This document shows, piece after piece, positions 24,331 to 37,700 of a stretch of 64,000 nucleotides of DNA. Below the pieces are notes generated by a model that made no database searches, had not been told where the DNA came from, and worked only from the letters and a program-made list of their open reading frames with translations. Position 1 is the first letter of the stretch; the number at the start of each line of letters is the position of its first letter. Origin of the DNA: Candidula unifasciata (taxonomy: Eukaryota; Mollusca; Gastropoda; Stylommatophora; Geomitridae); assembly GCA_905116865.2 (NCBI GenBank), contig CAJHNH020004890.1, forward strand, positions 1,261,626 to 1,325,625, in the 5' to 3' direction. A program made the position numbers and the translations under genes.

Positions 24331-24881
24331 AAGTCCAGCAATTTTTTACAAGAACTAAAATCCATTTATAGAAGGGTAAGGAATACCCCTAAAGATAAAA
24401 CTGACGAGGATAACTAAGGGTATAATAAATCCACTATTTTAATGACGTAATTTTAGTTAAGATTATCAAAATATTCACAGTATAAGATCTAACTTGATCA
24501 CAACTCAGGAACGTGTAAAAAAAGCAATATTTGAAACAATAATACCAATTACTTAATTGCCCTAAATAAATATGTACATGATATATAAAATAAAAATTAT
24601 TTACGCTGAAAACTCCATGAACACTTTATATCCCAATTATAACCCACAGGTTTGCACAAGATAATTTTGTGAACATTACTACTACTATAGCAGATTTTAC
24701 CCAGGAAACAGATGTTGAAGTTTGAGGAAGGAAAACAGAAGTGGCTTCATGTTAATAACATCATTCATACAGGCTAGCTCTGCATCACAGTGCTCCTGAT
24801 TGTGGTCATGATCTCCAAGGTAGGCAGGAAGTCAGAAAGTGACCCCAATAATGTCTATGGAAACAAAATTGTAACTTTTCA

Positions 24882-24956
24882 GAATCTGAAGCCAGGATAA
24901 TCTTGCCGCCCTCGGAGTCTGTAGGTTTCACAAATGGCCAAACACTGAGACAAAAC
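24882..24956 (-). pseudogene. Duplicated terminal exon, copy 3 (acceptor lost)
   Basis: The reading frame [20 protein letters not shown] then PGFRF and a TGA stop is intact, but the base pair before it reads CTGCAT instead of CTGCAG. The AG acceptor is gone, so the copy is probably unspliceable as an internal start. It is the copy most distal to exon 9. Confidence 0.65.
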
Positions 24957-25115
24957 ATGCAGACATTTATTTACACAACACATAAAAAGGAAAATATAAA
25001 GTTGAAAAACAAATAAACAATTGGAGACATAAATTTTCATAGACTAATTCATACAGGCTAGCTCTGTGTCAGAGAGCTCCTGATTTTGGCCATGATTTCC
25101 TAGGCAGGCAGGAAG

Positions 25116-25238
25116 TCAGAAAATTACTCCAATAATGTTTATTAAAAAATGTACAACTTTCCAGAATCTGAAAACAGGAAAATCTTGCTGCCCTCGAGGT
25201 CTGTAGGCTTTACAAATGGCTAAACACCGAGAAAAAAC
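25116..25238 (-). CDS. Duplicated terminal exon, copy 2 (alternative or decaying)
   Basis: This is homologous to copy 1 with a usable acceptor (TTTTCTCCAG|GTTTTT). It encodes [20 protein letters not shown] then PVFRF. The stop codon is mutated from TGA to TGG, so the frame continues 15 more residues (WKVVHFLINIIGVIF) to the next TGA. If spliced to exon 9 it would give a C-terminus with a hydrophobic extension. Whether it is used cannot be told from sequence. Confidence 0.55.
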   Translation of the reverse strand, partial: VFSRCLAICKAYRPRGQQDFPVFRFWKVVHFLINIIGVIF

Positions 25239-25444
25239 CTGGAGAAAATTAATTATTTACACAATACATAAAAATAAAAATATCTAGTTGAAAAAAATAA
25301 TAAACAATTAGAGACTGAAGTATGTAATTCATACAGGCTAGCTCTGTATCACACAGCTCCTGATTTTGGTCATGATTTCCGAGGCAGGTAGTAAGTGTAG
25401 AAAGTGACTCTGATAATGTCTCCAGAAAACATCTGCCATTTTTT

Positions 25445-25522
25445 TCAAAATCTGAAGACAGGATAATCTTGCTGCCCTCGGGGTCTGTAGGCTTTACAAA
25501 TGGCCAAACATTGAGACAAAAC
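25445..25522 (-). CDS. MCCC2-like terminal exon, copy 1 (preferred exon 10)
   Basis: The acceptor is TACTGTCTGCAG|GTTTTG, entered in phase 0 from exon 9. It encodes [20 protein letters not shown] then PVFRF and TGA. It aligns with the MCCC2 C-terminus (LGLSFSAALN...DFGIFRM). It is the proximal copy of three tandem ~283-bp repeats and has an intact acceptor, frame and stop, so it is the preferred last exon. Confidence 0.85.
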   Translation of the reverse strand, partial: VLSQCLAICKAYRPRGQQDYPVFRF

Positions 25523-28500
25523 CTGCAGACAGTAAGATATTTGTTTATAAAATACCTAAAATGGAAAAGGTCTGTTAAAAAACTAATTAATAATTAGACT
25601 TAAGTACCTGAATTTGCTGTAATCTGAATAAATAAATAAAGCCTTGAAGTGTACTGGGTATATGATGCCAGCCCCATAGATTTATAGACCAGTCGGCACT
25701 GAATGGGTTATCTCATCAATATTTCACCATCTGCCATACTGTTAGAAACATTCCATTACCTATTTTAAAACTCGTTGAATGGGTCGATGTAAAAAAAAAA
25801 GTATAGAAAAAGACCGTCTGCCTTGATAAGGAACACTAAAGTCCTGGAACAAGACCAAAGTCCAGACATGGAGAAACAACCAGGACTTTCTACCAGAGTT
25901 CACAGCTGGTGAATGCATAAGATGAAGAAGAATACATGACCACTGGGCTATCAGACAGGCATGCTAGCTACTGCACTATTGCAGCTCCCATGTAAGGGAA
26001 GTAATTGCTACTTAGTGACAGTATGGTTATCAGGAGTCAATATGTTGATGCTTTTAACTGCAAATCCTATCACTTCATTCCCCGAAAGAACTATCCTCCT
26101 TACAATGACCTTCACTCGCATTGTTGTGTTTGTTAAGAGTTTTCTCCACTTGGCAAAAGCACTCTTCAATTAAGCGGGTGTTTGACTCCCTGGTTTACAT
26201 GCTGCAGCCATGTGACCATTACTTGGTACACGTCTCCCACCGTTACATGTGCACTTGACACAGATGGAACTTTATTAAAACTGTTTCTTGTCTTATAATC
26301 ACTCTAAAATCCATAAGGAAAAAACAAAGACAATGAGAATAAATCAGCCAAATAGTAATGTGGTTTCTCTTGAGGGTATCCCACTCCAAGATGTGGAGTC
26401 ATACACCTAATTGGACAGTAATGTAGATAAAGATGGGGGATGGGGGACGATAGAGATATTAAAATACAAATACAAAAGGCAAGAAGAGCTTTCACTGTAC
26501 TAGGAAATTTGTGGAGGTCAAAAGAAATTAAAACTACAACTAGACTTACAATTTTTAATTCTAATGTCAAATCAGTGCTGTTGTATGGAGTGAAAACATG
26601 GAGAACAGCTAAAATAATTACCAGTAAACTAAAAAAATTCATTAACTGGAATAGAGAATTAAACAGTATCATAGAATCAATAATGTTGAGCTTTGAGAGA
26701 GAACTAAACAAGTTCCAATGGTCCAAGAGATGAAGAAAAGATGCTGGCATTGAATAGAACACACGTTAAGAAAACCTGAGAACAATATAACAAGAATGTG
26801 TTTGCATTGGGACCCACAAAGGTATAGAAATAAAGGCAGACCTCCCCCCCCCCCCCCCCCCCCACAAAAAACACACATAGAGAAGGGAGCTAGAGAGTGA
26901 AGTCAAAAAGATGGGGAGGACATAGTATGAGCTGCATGCAACAGTGAAGGATAGGATGACCTCTGGTGAGTTGGTTGAGGACCTATACTCCATTGAGGGG
27001 CAGAAGGTAGAAGAATATAATCTTTCTGAAATGACTCACAGCTGGAAATTTACAATAACATTTTGAATAAATCTGAACAGAATTCTCAGTCTTCAGGACA
27101 TTCTGTATGAGTCTTTTTCATAGCTGGAATAAAAAAATACTTCCCCGTGTGGAAAGTCATAAATATCTTAGTTTCAAAAAAGTTATAATGAAAACATGTC
27201 TCACCTTTTATTTTAATTTCATCAATTTATAGACAATACCTAGCACCCATTTTAGGGATTAATTCTTGACAGAACTCAGTTGCAATAAAAACCTACTTTG
27301 CGAGTTTCTTGAGGTAAAATAATTCCATCATTGAGCATTCTTGTTGCTCCAAATATAGCAGAAGATTCTGCATGATATTTCTGTGACAGTTTCTTCAAGT
27401 TTTGACTAGCTCCATCTTTATTTCTGGCCTCCTGTAACAAACATAAATTCTGCTCTATTGCTTGTTAACACAATTGTGGCACTTGTATATCAACTAGCCC
27501 CATCCGAACATAATGTCTGCAAAAAGCAACAGATTTTAAGTAGCATATTTTATACCAACATTGCTGATACTGTCAAAAACTCAAATTTCTAAAACCAACA
27601 TCTGTGAGATGAGATACTTGGAAATGTTATCAATCTTTGAGGGAAGTCAATAAGTAAATCACAAATGGTTGTTTAAAAAAAAACTAAAGACAATAATTAC
27701 TTGAAATCGTTTATTTTTACACTTACATTGTCCCTTTATGTTTCAACATAATTTCCACAAACAGTGATTCACTTGTCCCATCACTTTATCAGACCTCCCA
27801 AACCTGCTGCCTAGAACTGTTTAATCTGTTTTCTAAACAAAATTTTCACTTCACATTCAACTTCTGCGTTAGTAACAAAATGTGTCCTGCCAAGGTGGGT
27901 TTTCAGTGGACAAAAAAGAGGAAATCGCTAGGGGCTAAGTCTGGGCTGTAAGGTTCCAGAAGTTCTCACCCTAAATGGTTAAATTTTCTCCTGAGTTAAC
28001 CAAGCCGCATGTGGTCTGGCATTTTCATGAAGGAGCAGTACTCCTCTAGTCAGCAGGCCTGGACGTTTTCTTTAATTTGTATCATGAAGCGATAGAACTA
28101 TACAGTCTGAATCAGAAAAGATGGGATCCAAGCACTAATGGACTTGTCCGATGTGTAATGATGATAATATTTTGATTAACTATTAATTACTATTATGAAT
28201 TATTATTAATATTATTAATTAATTACTAGTATGAATCAGCGTTCACATTGTCAGCTTTTCTTTTTTCATTGGAAAACACTCCTTGATAATCCCAGAACAC
28301 TGTCAGCATAACCTTCCCTGCTGATGACGTATCCTTGAATTTTTTAACATAAGGCAAAGAAGGATGTTTCCATTGCACCGAAGCACGCTTTGATTTGGGC
28401 TGGTAGTGATGCTTTATGGGAAAACTATTTGTCAGCATAAACAGGAAGCATTTTCTTATGAATGTCTTTTGAAGACAGCCTTTTTGTCCTCAAAAAAAAA

Positions 28501-31500
28501 CACACACAACAGCATGTTGTTCTTTAAGGGTACACTCCGTAAGTACAGTTGCCACTATGTTGTGAATGCGCATGCAACACCTAGCGCCACCTAACGAATG
28601 GAGACATAAAGTTCAATGTTGCTGTCATCTAATGACACCTTTGGAACAAACCAAATACATTTTCCTGCCATCCAACAATCATTTGTGACTTATTTATTGA
28701 CTTCCCCTCGTAAAAACCTGACACCAAATGAGAAACAATACTATAGGACAGATTGTAGGAAAGATACCTTTTATCATACACAGCAGTACCTGCTACTACA
28801 CAAGAAATTTAGAATTACCCCTACTTTATGCTATCAGTCCGGAATATGGATGATGAATAGGGCATTCATCATCATCATTATGTAGCAGGTCCTTTGCAGA
28901 ACGTTGCTCTCATCACGGTCTGCCCAAAAGAAACTTGGTCTCTCCCCACCTCTCCCACCTCATGAACTTTCATACTCAAGGAGTCACTTATATCCTGTGC
29001 CCATCTTCCTGTTGGTTGGCCCCTGCCACTCCTTCCTGGTACCATGCCTTCTGCTATTATTTTTTTCCAAACCGTGGCGCTTGATATGACCAAAATATTT
29101 CAGCTTCTGAGACAGGATGCTGTTTATTAGCCAATAGGGCACTAGAACAGAAAATAACTACATGTGAAATGTGCTGTCTCTGCAAGGTCACTTACAACAC
29201 AAGAGACACGGTTACGAATATCAGCATTCGAGAGAAAGTTGTAGTAAGACCATGTCTGGATTATACTGACAGACAAAGAATGAAATGGTTTGACCATCTG
29301 GTGAGAATGCAGCCAGACCAAACTGTATATGAGACCTTTTACAGCAGAACATCTGGGAGGAAGGTGAGAGGAAGGCCAAGAAAGAGATGGATGAATGGTC
29401 TAGCTGAAACCTGCAAAAATATGAACAAATCCATCACTCAAGCCACCTGAGAACTGCAGGACAAATACAGAAAACCACGATACTGGGCCACAACCTGGTA
29501 TCAGTAAAATGGCAAAAGAAGAAGAAGTGGTACCTCCAAATTCAAATGCTTAAAAATTCTAACAACCTGGAATCCAAACAAAATTTTCAAGTAAAGTTTG
29601 CCAGGAAATTTGAACACCACCTTGGAAACTTGGCGCTTGGCATATGCCTGCTAACAAAAGAGGAAGTTGGAAGGATTAGCACTGCTGAAATCCAAACATT
29701 TGTTACCATGTGGTTGAAAACTCCAGAAGTTGTTCAGAGGTAGTACCCTGATAGAGCACTAGTTAACAGGTGTGTTAACTCATTCAATGATCACATTATC
29801 AAACATTTTAGAAAAATAAAAATGGCCGTCAACATCAGAGCACTACTGAATGCTGGCTTTCACCAAAAACTAATGACCCCCAAACTCTCTACAAGTGATG
29901 ATAGACCACAATGTGAAACACTAAAAAAGTTTCCTGATGTTATTATAAAAGATGACTGATCTTCCAAACAATAATCTCCCTAAATCCCTCTTCCTCCTCC
30001 TATTTTTATATGCTATGTCACCATTTTACCAAGAACAAAATACATAAAACGTTGACAAGACTAGTCGATTCATATGGCTCTGAAACTTAGAGCACAACTG
30101 AAAGAGATGAAGGCTTATTACAGATTTTCAAAAACAGAGTATTACAACGAATCTTTGGACCTATTAAAGATTTAAACCATGGGGAATAGAAAGTAAGAGG
30201 CAACAATGAAATTCATGATCTGTTTAAATCACCACTGATCATTGGCATCATGAGAGCTAATAGGTTTAAATGGCTGGGTCACGTTGACAGAATATCAGAA
30301 AACAGAGAAGTAAAAACTATACACAAGGGAGATGAATGGTCGTAGACCATGAGACAGACCAAGAAGACGATGGAGAGATCATGTCCAGACAGACCTGCAA
30401 ACACTTGGTGTCACCAACTGGAAAGAGAAGGCCAACCAGAGAGATGAATGGAGGTGGGTGATATCTGCACAAATGAACTGCAAAGGCTCAGAGTGCTGAA
30501 GAAGAAGAAGAAGAATGTCACTAATTTTTTTATCATGATTAGTTAGCAAAATGTTTCTACACATTTCTTTTTAATTATTTACGGTTTTAGTCAAATATGA
30601 TCATCATTTGTTACTATATTTACAGTGTATGTATTGAGAAAATAAAATTTTACAATTTAGTTTGTTGGACCCTGGAAAGATTAATTTAGTGTCCATTATT
30701 TTCAATCGGAAAAACTGCCTTTGAACCTGAAAGATTTGGAATTTTATCTATGTCTTGGAACGGATTATGTTCAAATTCCAAGGTACCACTGTATATTGAA
30801 AAGCAGAATATCAAATGGACTTGGAATCTCATTTGAATACAGCAACACCAGTTACTAACAGAGGTCCTACATGTAAGAACTTATATGAAAGCAAGAGGAG
30901 AAGACAGCTGATGACATTCCAGATATGCACAAATAAAAACAAAATGAAAATAGCCAGTACCATCAAACACAGACTATCAACTATTCCTCCCTATGATGCT
31001 TGACATAACAGTGGCAGATGATGATGACAAATTAATTAACTGTATTTCATCAAGAAGCACTGAAAATATTTCAACAGGACATAATGAATATATGAAAATG
31101 TATAGATAATAAATAAGCAATATAAGATTTTGGTAGAATTTCATATCAGAGATGCTGGATAAATGTAAAAGACGTCTGTTGAACATGACAAATATGTTCA
31201 ATGTCAGTGAAACATGATATATGACAATTCAGTGTCAGCCTGATAATTCAGCATTTATACCACAGGGTAATAATCACACTGTATCTCGATATTTTAAACA
31301 AATGGAGTATGACATCTCTTGTGGGTTCTGGGGTCCAATGTAGACCCTAAACAAGCATGTTTTAAAAGTCAACTAATTAGAGGTAGCCCTCTGAAGTTAA
31401 AATATATCTGCCTGAGAGGCAAGGAACCAACAACTTGCATGCAAATAAGCCAGACCTGTAAAATGAAAGTGCAACTCAAGCGCTAGAACAAGACCGAAGT

Positions 31501-34500
31501 CTAGAAGTTCACAAACAACCAGAACTTTCCGCCGAAGTTCACAGCTGTTGAATGCAAAGAAGAAGGAATGTGACAAATATGTAGAAACAAGAAATTAAAG
31601 GACATATTTTATGTCAGTGACGCACCAGGCAGATGCTTCTAGACCATTTCATTGACCACTTGGCCTTCAGTGGGTGATGTAGTTAACATCAGGGTGGGGC
31701 CACCTTTACTTCCCAGGAAATTAGCTTGTATGCATTTAAAGCTGGGTCTACCTGGAAGCCAAGGTCAATTCTGGGGGGAAATCCGACCTGATGCCTATTG
31801 GAAATAAACATGTATGATATCAGTAAAATATGTCAGTGTCATATCAGCGCCATACTGATGCTGCCGTATTTATGACTGAGGATGGTAATGACACTGTATG
31901 TAGAAATAAAGCAGTGATTTTAAATTCCTTTGTGTAAGTTACCTCATGGACTACAGCTTGTGCTAGCTTGTCTGGTTCCATGATTGCCACGTGAGCATTT
32001 GGCCATGCAAACAAAAAACTGGGGTTTACAGCAAGGCCACCCTTGGAAAATTGTATGAGACCCGTGTTAGATGCAATACTTTATTTGAACAAAGACATAA
32101 ACAATAGATAGCAAAATTTATTGCCTGACATATTTTGTTGTATCTCATCAGGTGCACTCTACAGTAACAATTGAATATAATGAAGCAATTCATGAATCCT
32201 TCTAATTGAAATACAAAATCAGCAACACACAAAAGTCATTGCCTGTTTTACCAGGGCAAACATAGGTTTACGACCATGTCTGTCTGCACAATTCTGGGCA
32301 AAAACAGTGACGTTCATGATTCAGCAGAGTGGATAAAAGGATAACCCCTTGTCCATTGTGCACTATCTTTTAAACTCTGGTCATGCTGTAAACAAGGATA
32401 GCACATTTAAAATTCTATATAAGCTGATCAATCATAGAATGTTTCAACATTTTGAGTTAAGAGATAGGTTATCTTCACTGTACTCTGGACACATCTATAC
32501 GTCGCAGGCTCCCGCTCAACATGTAAGTCAGCATCTCACAGTTAATAGTACCAGCCCTATGCTGGTTGACAATACCTCATATGTCTAGTGTGCCTCTCTA
32601 GGCTTTTATTTACTCCAAATTGTTGGATTCTTAGCACTGTACAATATTCTGTCCCCAAAATCCACCCATCGTCTGCTCTAAGGGCATTAACAATGTCAGC
32701 ATGGTCCATAGGTTGGCCACCTTCATCTGTGGCAGGGCTAGCCAATCTATCAGCTCTTTCATTGCCACAACATCAACATACCCTGGGACATAGATGAAGG
32801 TAGCTCCCCATACTGTGGAACTTTGCTGTGACTCAATCCACTGGCTAAGTGCAAACCCTGCCTTCATTTACTGGATCATGCTCACAGAATCCTGTATAAG
32901 TTATAATCACTCAGCAAACACATACATGTGATTCCAGCCACAGGCAAGCTCAAGTCATCACTATCATTTCCATCTTCATGCTGCTAGTAATCATAGAAAA
33001 GGCACAACTGGCCCTCTGGACTTTTCTGCCTGCAGTGCATGCTGTGAATGCACAAGAACTTTGGTGTCCTTATATAAAGGAGCAGTCTATGCCTCATCTG
33101 AACTGTCACTGATAAGAAGGTGGACCTCTGCATTGACAGCAACATAATTCTGCTCCCATCACTTTCAATGGATGAAAGATATTTATTTTGTTTACTTACT
33201 AACTGTTCTACTTCTCTTATTACAGCAGGGCCACTGCAGACTTTATTCACTAATCATTTAAATCAATGCCTGCCCGGCCCATTAGCATAGTTGGTTAAAC
33301 TTGACTTTGCTGCAACCGGGTGACAAACTCCTTGTGGTGCAGGTTCACGCCCAGCGGTTGGCAGAAAAGCCACATTTCTCCCAAATTTATGTTATCTATC
33401 ATGGAATCAAGGCCGAAGGGTTGCAATATCCATAGTACCGAGCCAAAGGGTTAACAACTCACGGTTTCTGGATACTTAAAAAAAATATCAATGCTCAATA
33501 TCCATATATCATGTCAGATTAAAGCTCGCTTCTAAACGTGTTACTGTAAACAGGCACAACCAACATGCAGAGGCACAACCAACATGCTGTCAGTGTGAAC
33601 ATGAAAAAGTCATTAAATGTGGCACTGCTAGGAGGAAGAGTATGCAATGTTGAATTAAACCATTTTTACGATCAAACATACTACATGGACAGGCAGCCTC
33701 AACAGTCTAGTGACTAGACACTAATATTCTAGCCCAAAGGTCCTGCAGTTAAAGTTTTCTACAAGATTAAATAGCTTGTCACATGCCAAACCTCCTGAGT
33801 CTCCTCTTTTGACATGCATGATAGGCTGTCATGTTACTATTCTTTGAATCCCTTATGGACAGTTTGGCAATTTTGCTAAGATGAATCATCTGTGTCAGTA
33901 CTGACTGGAAGAACGTGAGGAAGAAAGCTGTGGACAATCATGGCTGCCAACGCCATACTGCATGAATTAATAGAACACATCTTTGAAAGCAGATACATAC
34001 CATCAGATAATGACTTGAACCAAAACCACCGCCAACAATAACAGTAAGTTTAGGAACTGATGCACAAGAAACAGCGGCCAACATTCTTGCACGACTTTTC
34101 AGGCAGGTTCTTGTGGCTGCCACTAGAAAAATGACATGCAGTCTGTTGTATAAGTTCAAAAGTATGAAAACAATCAGTAGTCTGGTACTGTATACTGATG
34201 GAAACAATACATCATGGTGGGGAATTTTCTACTTTACATTAAATGGGATGAAATCAAGAAGGACCAAGAAACACGAAAAATGTCTGGCCAACCCGTTATA
34301 TCAACAGTTATAAGAAAATGAAGATGGCAATATACTGGGCACATCATGAGCAGAAGTAGACAGTCAGCCATAGTCACAGTCTTAGTCAAGGTTTCAACTT
34401 CACTGCAGTCAGGCTACCCTAAACTTGCTCTGTTCCTGTGCTAATAAAATTAAATAAAAGTTCTCTCACTGTCCTATCTAAATACAGGTGTGGACAGAGT

Positions 34501-34654
34501 ATCCATAAATAGGCCTTGATGGGAAGAAAATGGACTGGGGAAATGTGTATGTCGAAGAGAAACATTAAGATGAACTTTGTTGGGTTCTGGACCATATTCC
34601 ATCAATGATATCAAAAGGATTTAATCACCTGCATGGATTTTGGAGCCCAATTGT

Positions 34655-34748
<94 letters not shown>

Positions 34749-37700
34749 GGGGGGGGGGGGGGGGGGGGGGACAGACCCACTAATCCCCTAGCCAGCATGT
34801 TGTAAAAGCCGACTAATTAAGGATGTTCTTTTTGAAGTCCTAGTGCAATTGCCTGAAAGGCAAGGAACCAACAGTATGTACACAATTAGGCCAGATCTGC
34901 AAAGTGGAGGTGCAGGTGAAACTCATGTTCTGGAACAAGACTATAGACCAGAAATGGATAAATAACCAGAACTTTCCACCCGGGTTTACAGTCTGTGAAT
35001 GTGAAGAAGGAAAGGACTGCATAGCAAAGAATGGACTGGAGGATTAGACTGCAGGCCCTCTGTGATGTTTAATGGTGCAATAGGATGATGATGATTACAT
35101 CAATCATAATTCACTTTCCCTTTACAGTGATCATTATTAGGAGATAAATTACAGACAGCTTGTTATATTTCCAATGGTCACCACCTCTAGGGAGTTTCAC
35201 TTTTTTCCTTTCTCTACTTACCTCAGCGGAGTTGTGGGGGAAAATGTATGCATCTTGAGTGCTCTTTCTTTCTAGTGTGGTGTGCTTGCTGGTTTTCCAT
35301 TTTTCTAAGATTATTCTGTCATTAGCATGGTTTTTCCCTTTGCTGTGTGCTCATTATATTTTTTCCAATGTGGTTCTCTGTAGTAGGTTGAAGCAGGATA
35401 TTCTTGTGAGATAGGGAAACCATTTAATTTGTTGTTCTTTGATTAAATGTATTACTGGTTTAAGAAATAATTCTGTATTTTAAATTGTATCTTTCCATGT
35501 CACAATGACATCTCTTGGAAGACATTTAGTTTCAACTGTCATAATTTTTCACTCCTCACTCTGAGCAGAGAGAGGGTCAGTATTTGACATTGACAGCGCA
35601 ATGTCAGCCAGAAAATAGCACAAATCTCTTTATTTATTCTTGGTCATCTTTACACAGCCGCCCCCCCCCCCCCCCCCCCCCCCCCCCCGCCTTTCTGGAC
35701 TAGCTAAATGGTCACTGGTATTAGTCAATGTACACAATTCTAACTGTTACCACCTCAGTACAACAAGTGGTCTGATTCCAAAGCATGCTGCCACCATACA
35801 AGGTGTGATCTGCTATTTGTTTCCATGATCAATGTCTTTGGAAGTGGAATCTCCTATACTAGTTTCCATGAAGAGCATCATATTCCAAGTTGTGCACCAA
35901 CCCTGGAAATAATGCACAGTAGTAATTGTAATGTTTTTATGTTTATTCTAGAAGGTGAGTCAGTATTGTGCATGAACTCAATGAACCCCAGCAGCATGGC
36001 CTTGTTAAACTTTCCACATCAGAAACAGGCGAGTGCCAACATTTTCTGTTTGGTGATCAGAAAGCCTTTTGTCCCATGAGTACATGGGCACATTTCATGT
36101 AATAGGTTCTCAGAGAGTTTCATGCTAAAATCTACTGCCTCAAGAGTGATGGGGGCTACCCACATCTTCTGTCTACAGACAGTGCATCCAAACAGGCCAG
36201 TCCAGAGCAGCTGCATGTATGCTGTTTGGCCCTGGAGGATGGCTGGGGCAGCAAAGAGGTTTTCATATATAGAGCCAATATGATGCTCTAGTAAAGGGCT
36301 CATTTAACTCTTATAACCACAAACAGTTACTACTTTATTTCTATCTATCCCCAGGAGTTGAGCTAAAGCAACAAATACTTTGATCTGAAGGAGTTCAACA
36401 TAGATGTTATGATACAGAAGTAACTGAACCAACAATCTAGATACCAAGGGTTACTATAAAATCTGTCTCTGGTAGAAGCCAGCAAGAACATCATCTTATA
36501 TTCTTAATTTCCTACGTGGGTTCCGGAGGCAACTGTGGGTGGGAAATAAAATAACAACCCCCCTGCAACAAGCATATCATAAGAGTTGATTAATTAGGGT
36601 TTATTGTCTTTGTTTGTATTAGTCAGAGTTCATCTGCCTCATAGGCAAGGAACCAATAGTCTGCATTAAAAAAAAACAGATCTGTAAAACAGATGTGCAT
36701 GCAAAATTCAAGTTCTGAAACAAGACTAAAGTCTGGATGAACAACCAGAACTTTCTGCCTGAGTGTTGCGCGCTGATTTGGGTAAAGTGTGATAGTGTGT
36801 GAAGGGACAATGGTATGACAGTACTTTCTGTGAGTTCACGGGGGGAATAGTGTCAACATGGTCCGAGTATTGACCAGTGAAAATGTCTATTCATGAACAA
36901 GGCGTGCACGCACGAGAGAAAGTGGACATGTGGGTTACTGTGTGGGGGCTGAAAGCATGGCTAACGAGATAGAGAAAGTGTGAATTAAGTGACAGCCTGA
37001 TTCTCAGGTAACATCAGCCACCCGCATAAGTGTGATCCTCGAGAATGCCCACATGAGCGTGAGTTCCGAGAACACCCACGGGATCATGAGTCACGAGAAT
37101 GCTCATACAAGCATGCCTCTCGTGTAATCATCATCCACCTATACGGATTTGAGGGGGATAAATTAGAGGGCTGAGGGGCATTCGAAAGAGGAATCGAGAG
37201 TCAGAGACCAAGTCAGCGTCCGTGATATCTCTCGCGAGTCTAACAGACAAGAATACCGTACGACTATCAGGCATTTAGGTCTGAGTATGTGTCGAGGTTG
37301 TGGTACTGAAGCTGTGTGCTAGAGGGGTCTTATGGTAGAAGTCCTGTCGGTCATCGGAGCCCTGCGACAAGCTGACCACAGCTGTGTGGTTTCGGAGTAC
37401 GGCAAGGGGAGTCCGTCTCCAGTCAGCCGTGTCGTATGCCGAAATAATATCAAGGTCCAGTAAATGGGAGAAGTTGTCCTGTTCAGCTGTACGGCGTGTC
37501 CAGAATGTGAGGTGCTGTAGTCTTTGGAGCTGTAATAGTCAAGGAGAGGTCACTACAAATTGAAAGAGAGCTAGCGAGTGAGGACAAATGGACGATGTGC
37601 GAATGTCAACTGTGATCAATAACTACGTCTCTGCATTTGTGTCATGTATCCTGTTAAATAAAATTTATGACGTTGTCATTGTCGTCAAGTTCTATTTCTT

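Larger units (their letters stand above)
24766..25610 (-). repeat. ~283-bp tandem triplication containing the last exon and 3' flank
   Basis: Three direct copies share ATACAGGCTAGCTCTG, CCTGATT(G/T)TGGTCATGAT, the TCTTGC(C/T)GCCCTCG exon segment and an A-rich joint. Homologous exon starts lie at 25522, 25238 and 24956, spacings of 284 and 282 bases. Each unit carries intron end, exon and 3' UTR. Confidence 0.93.

Noticed and set aside
23645..24365. Overlapping frames of 185-228 residues on the minus strand
   Set aside because: They translate the same 29-bp satellite in three registers; the satellite lacks stops and shows no coding bias.
24882..24956. Using copy 3 as the true last exon
   Set aside because: Its acceptor AG is mutated to AT; copy 1 has all signals and is closest to exon 9.
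26440..26733. A host gene from the 97-residue frame
   Set aside because: The motif set ([14 protein letters not shown]) is the C-terminal part of a LINE ORF2, and a poly-C run breaks it.
34605..34805. Poly-glycine frame
   Set aside because: It is the translation of the poly-G homopolymer in a SINE.
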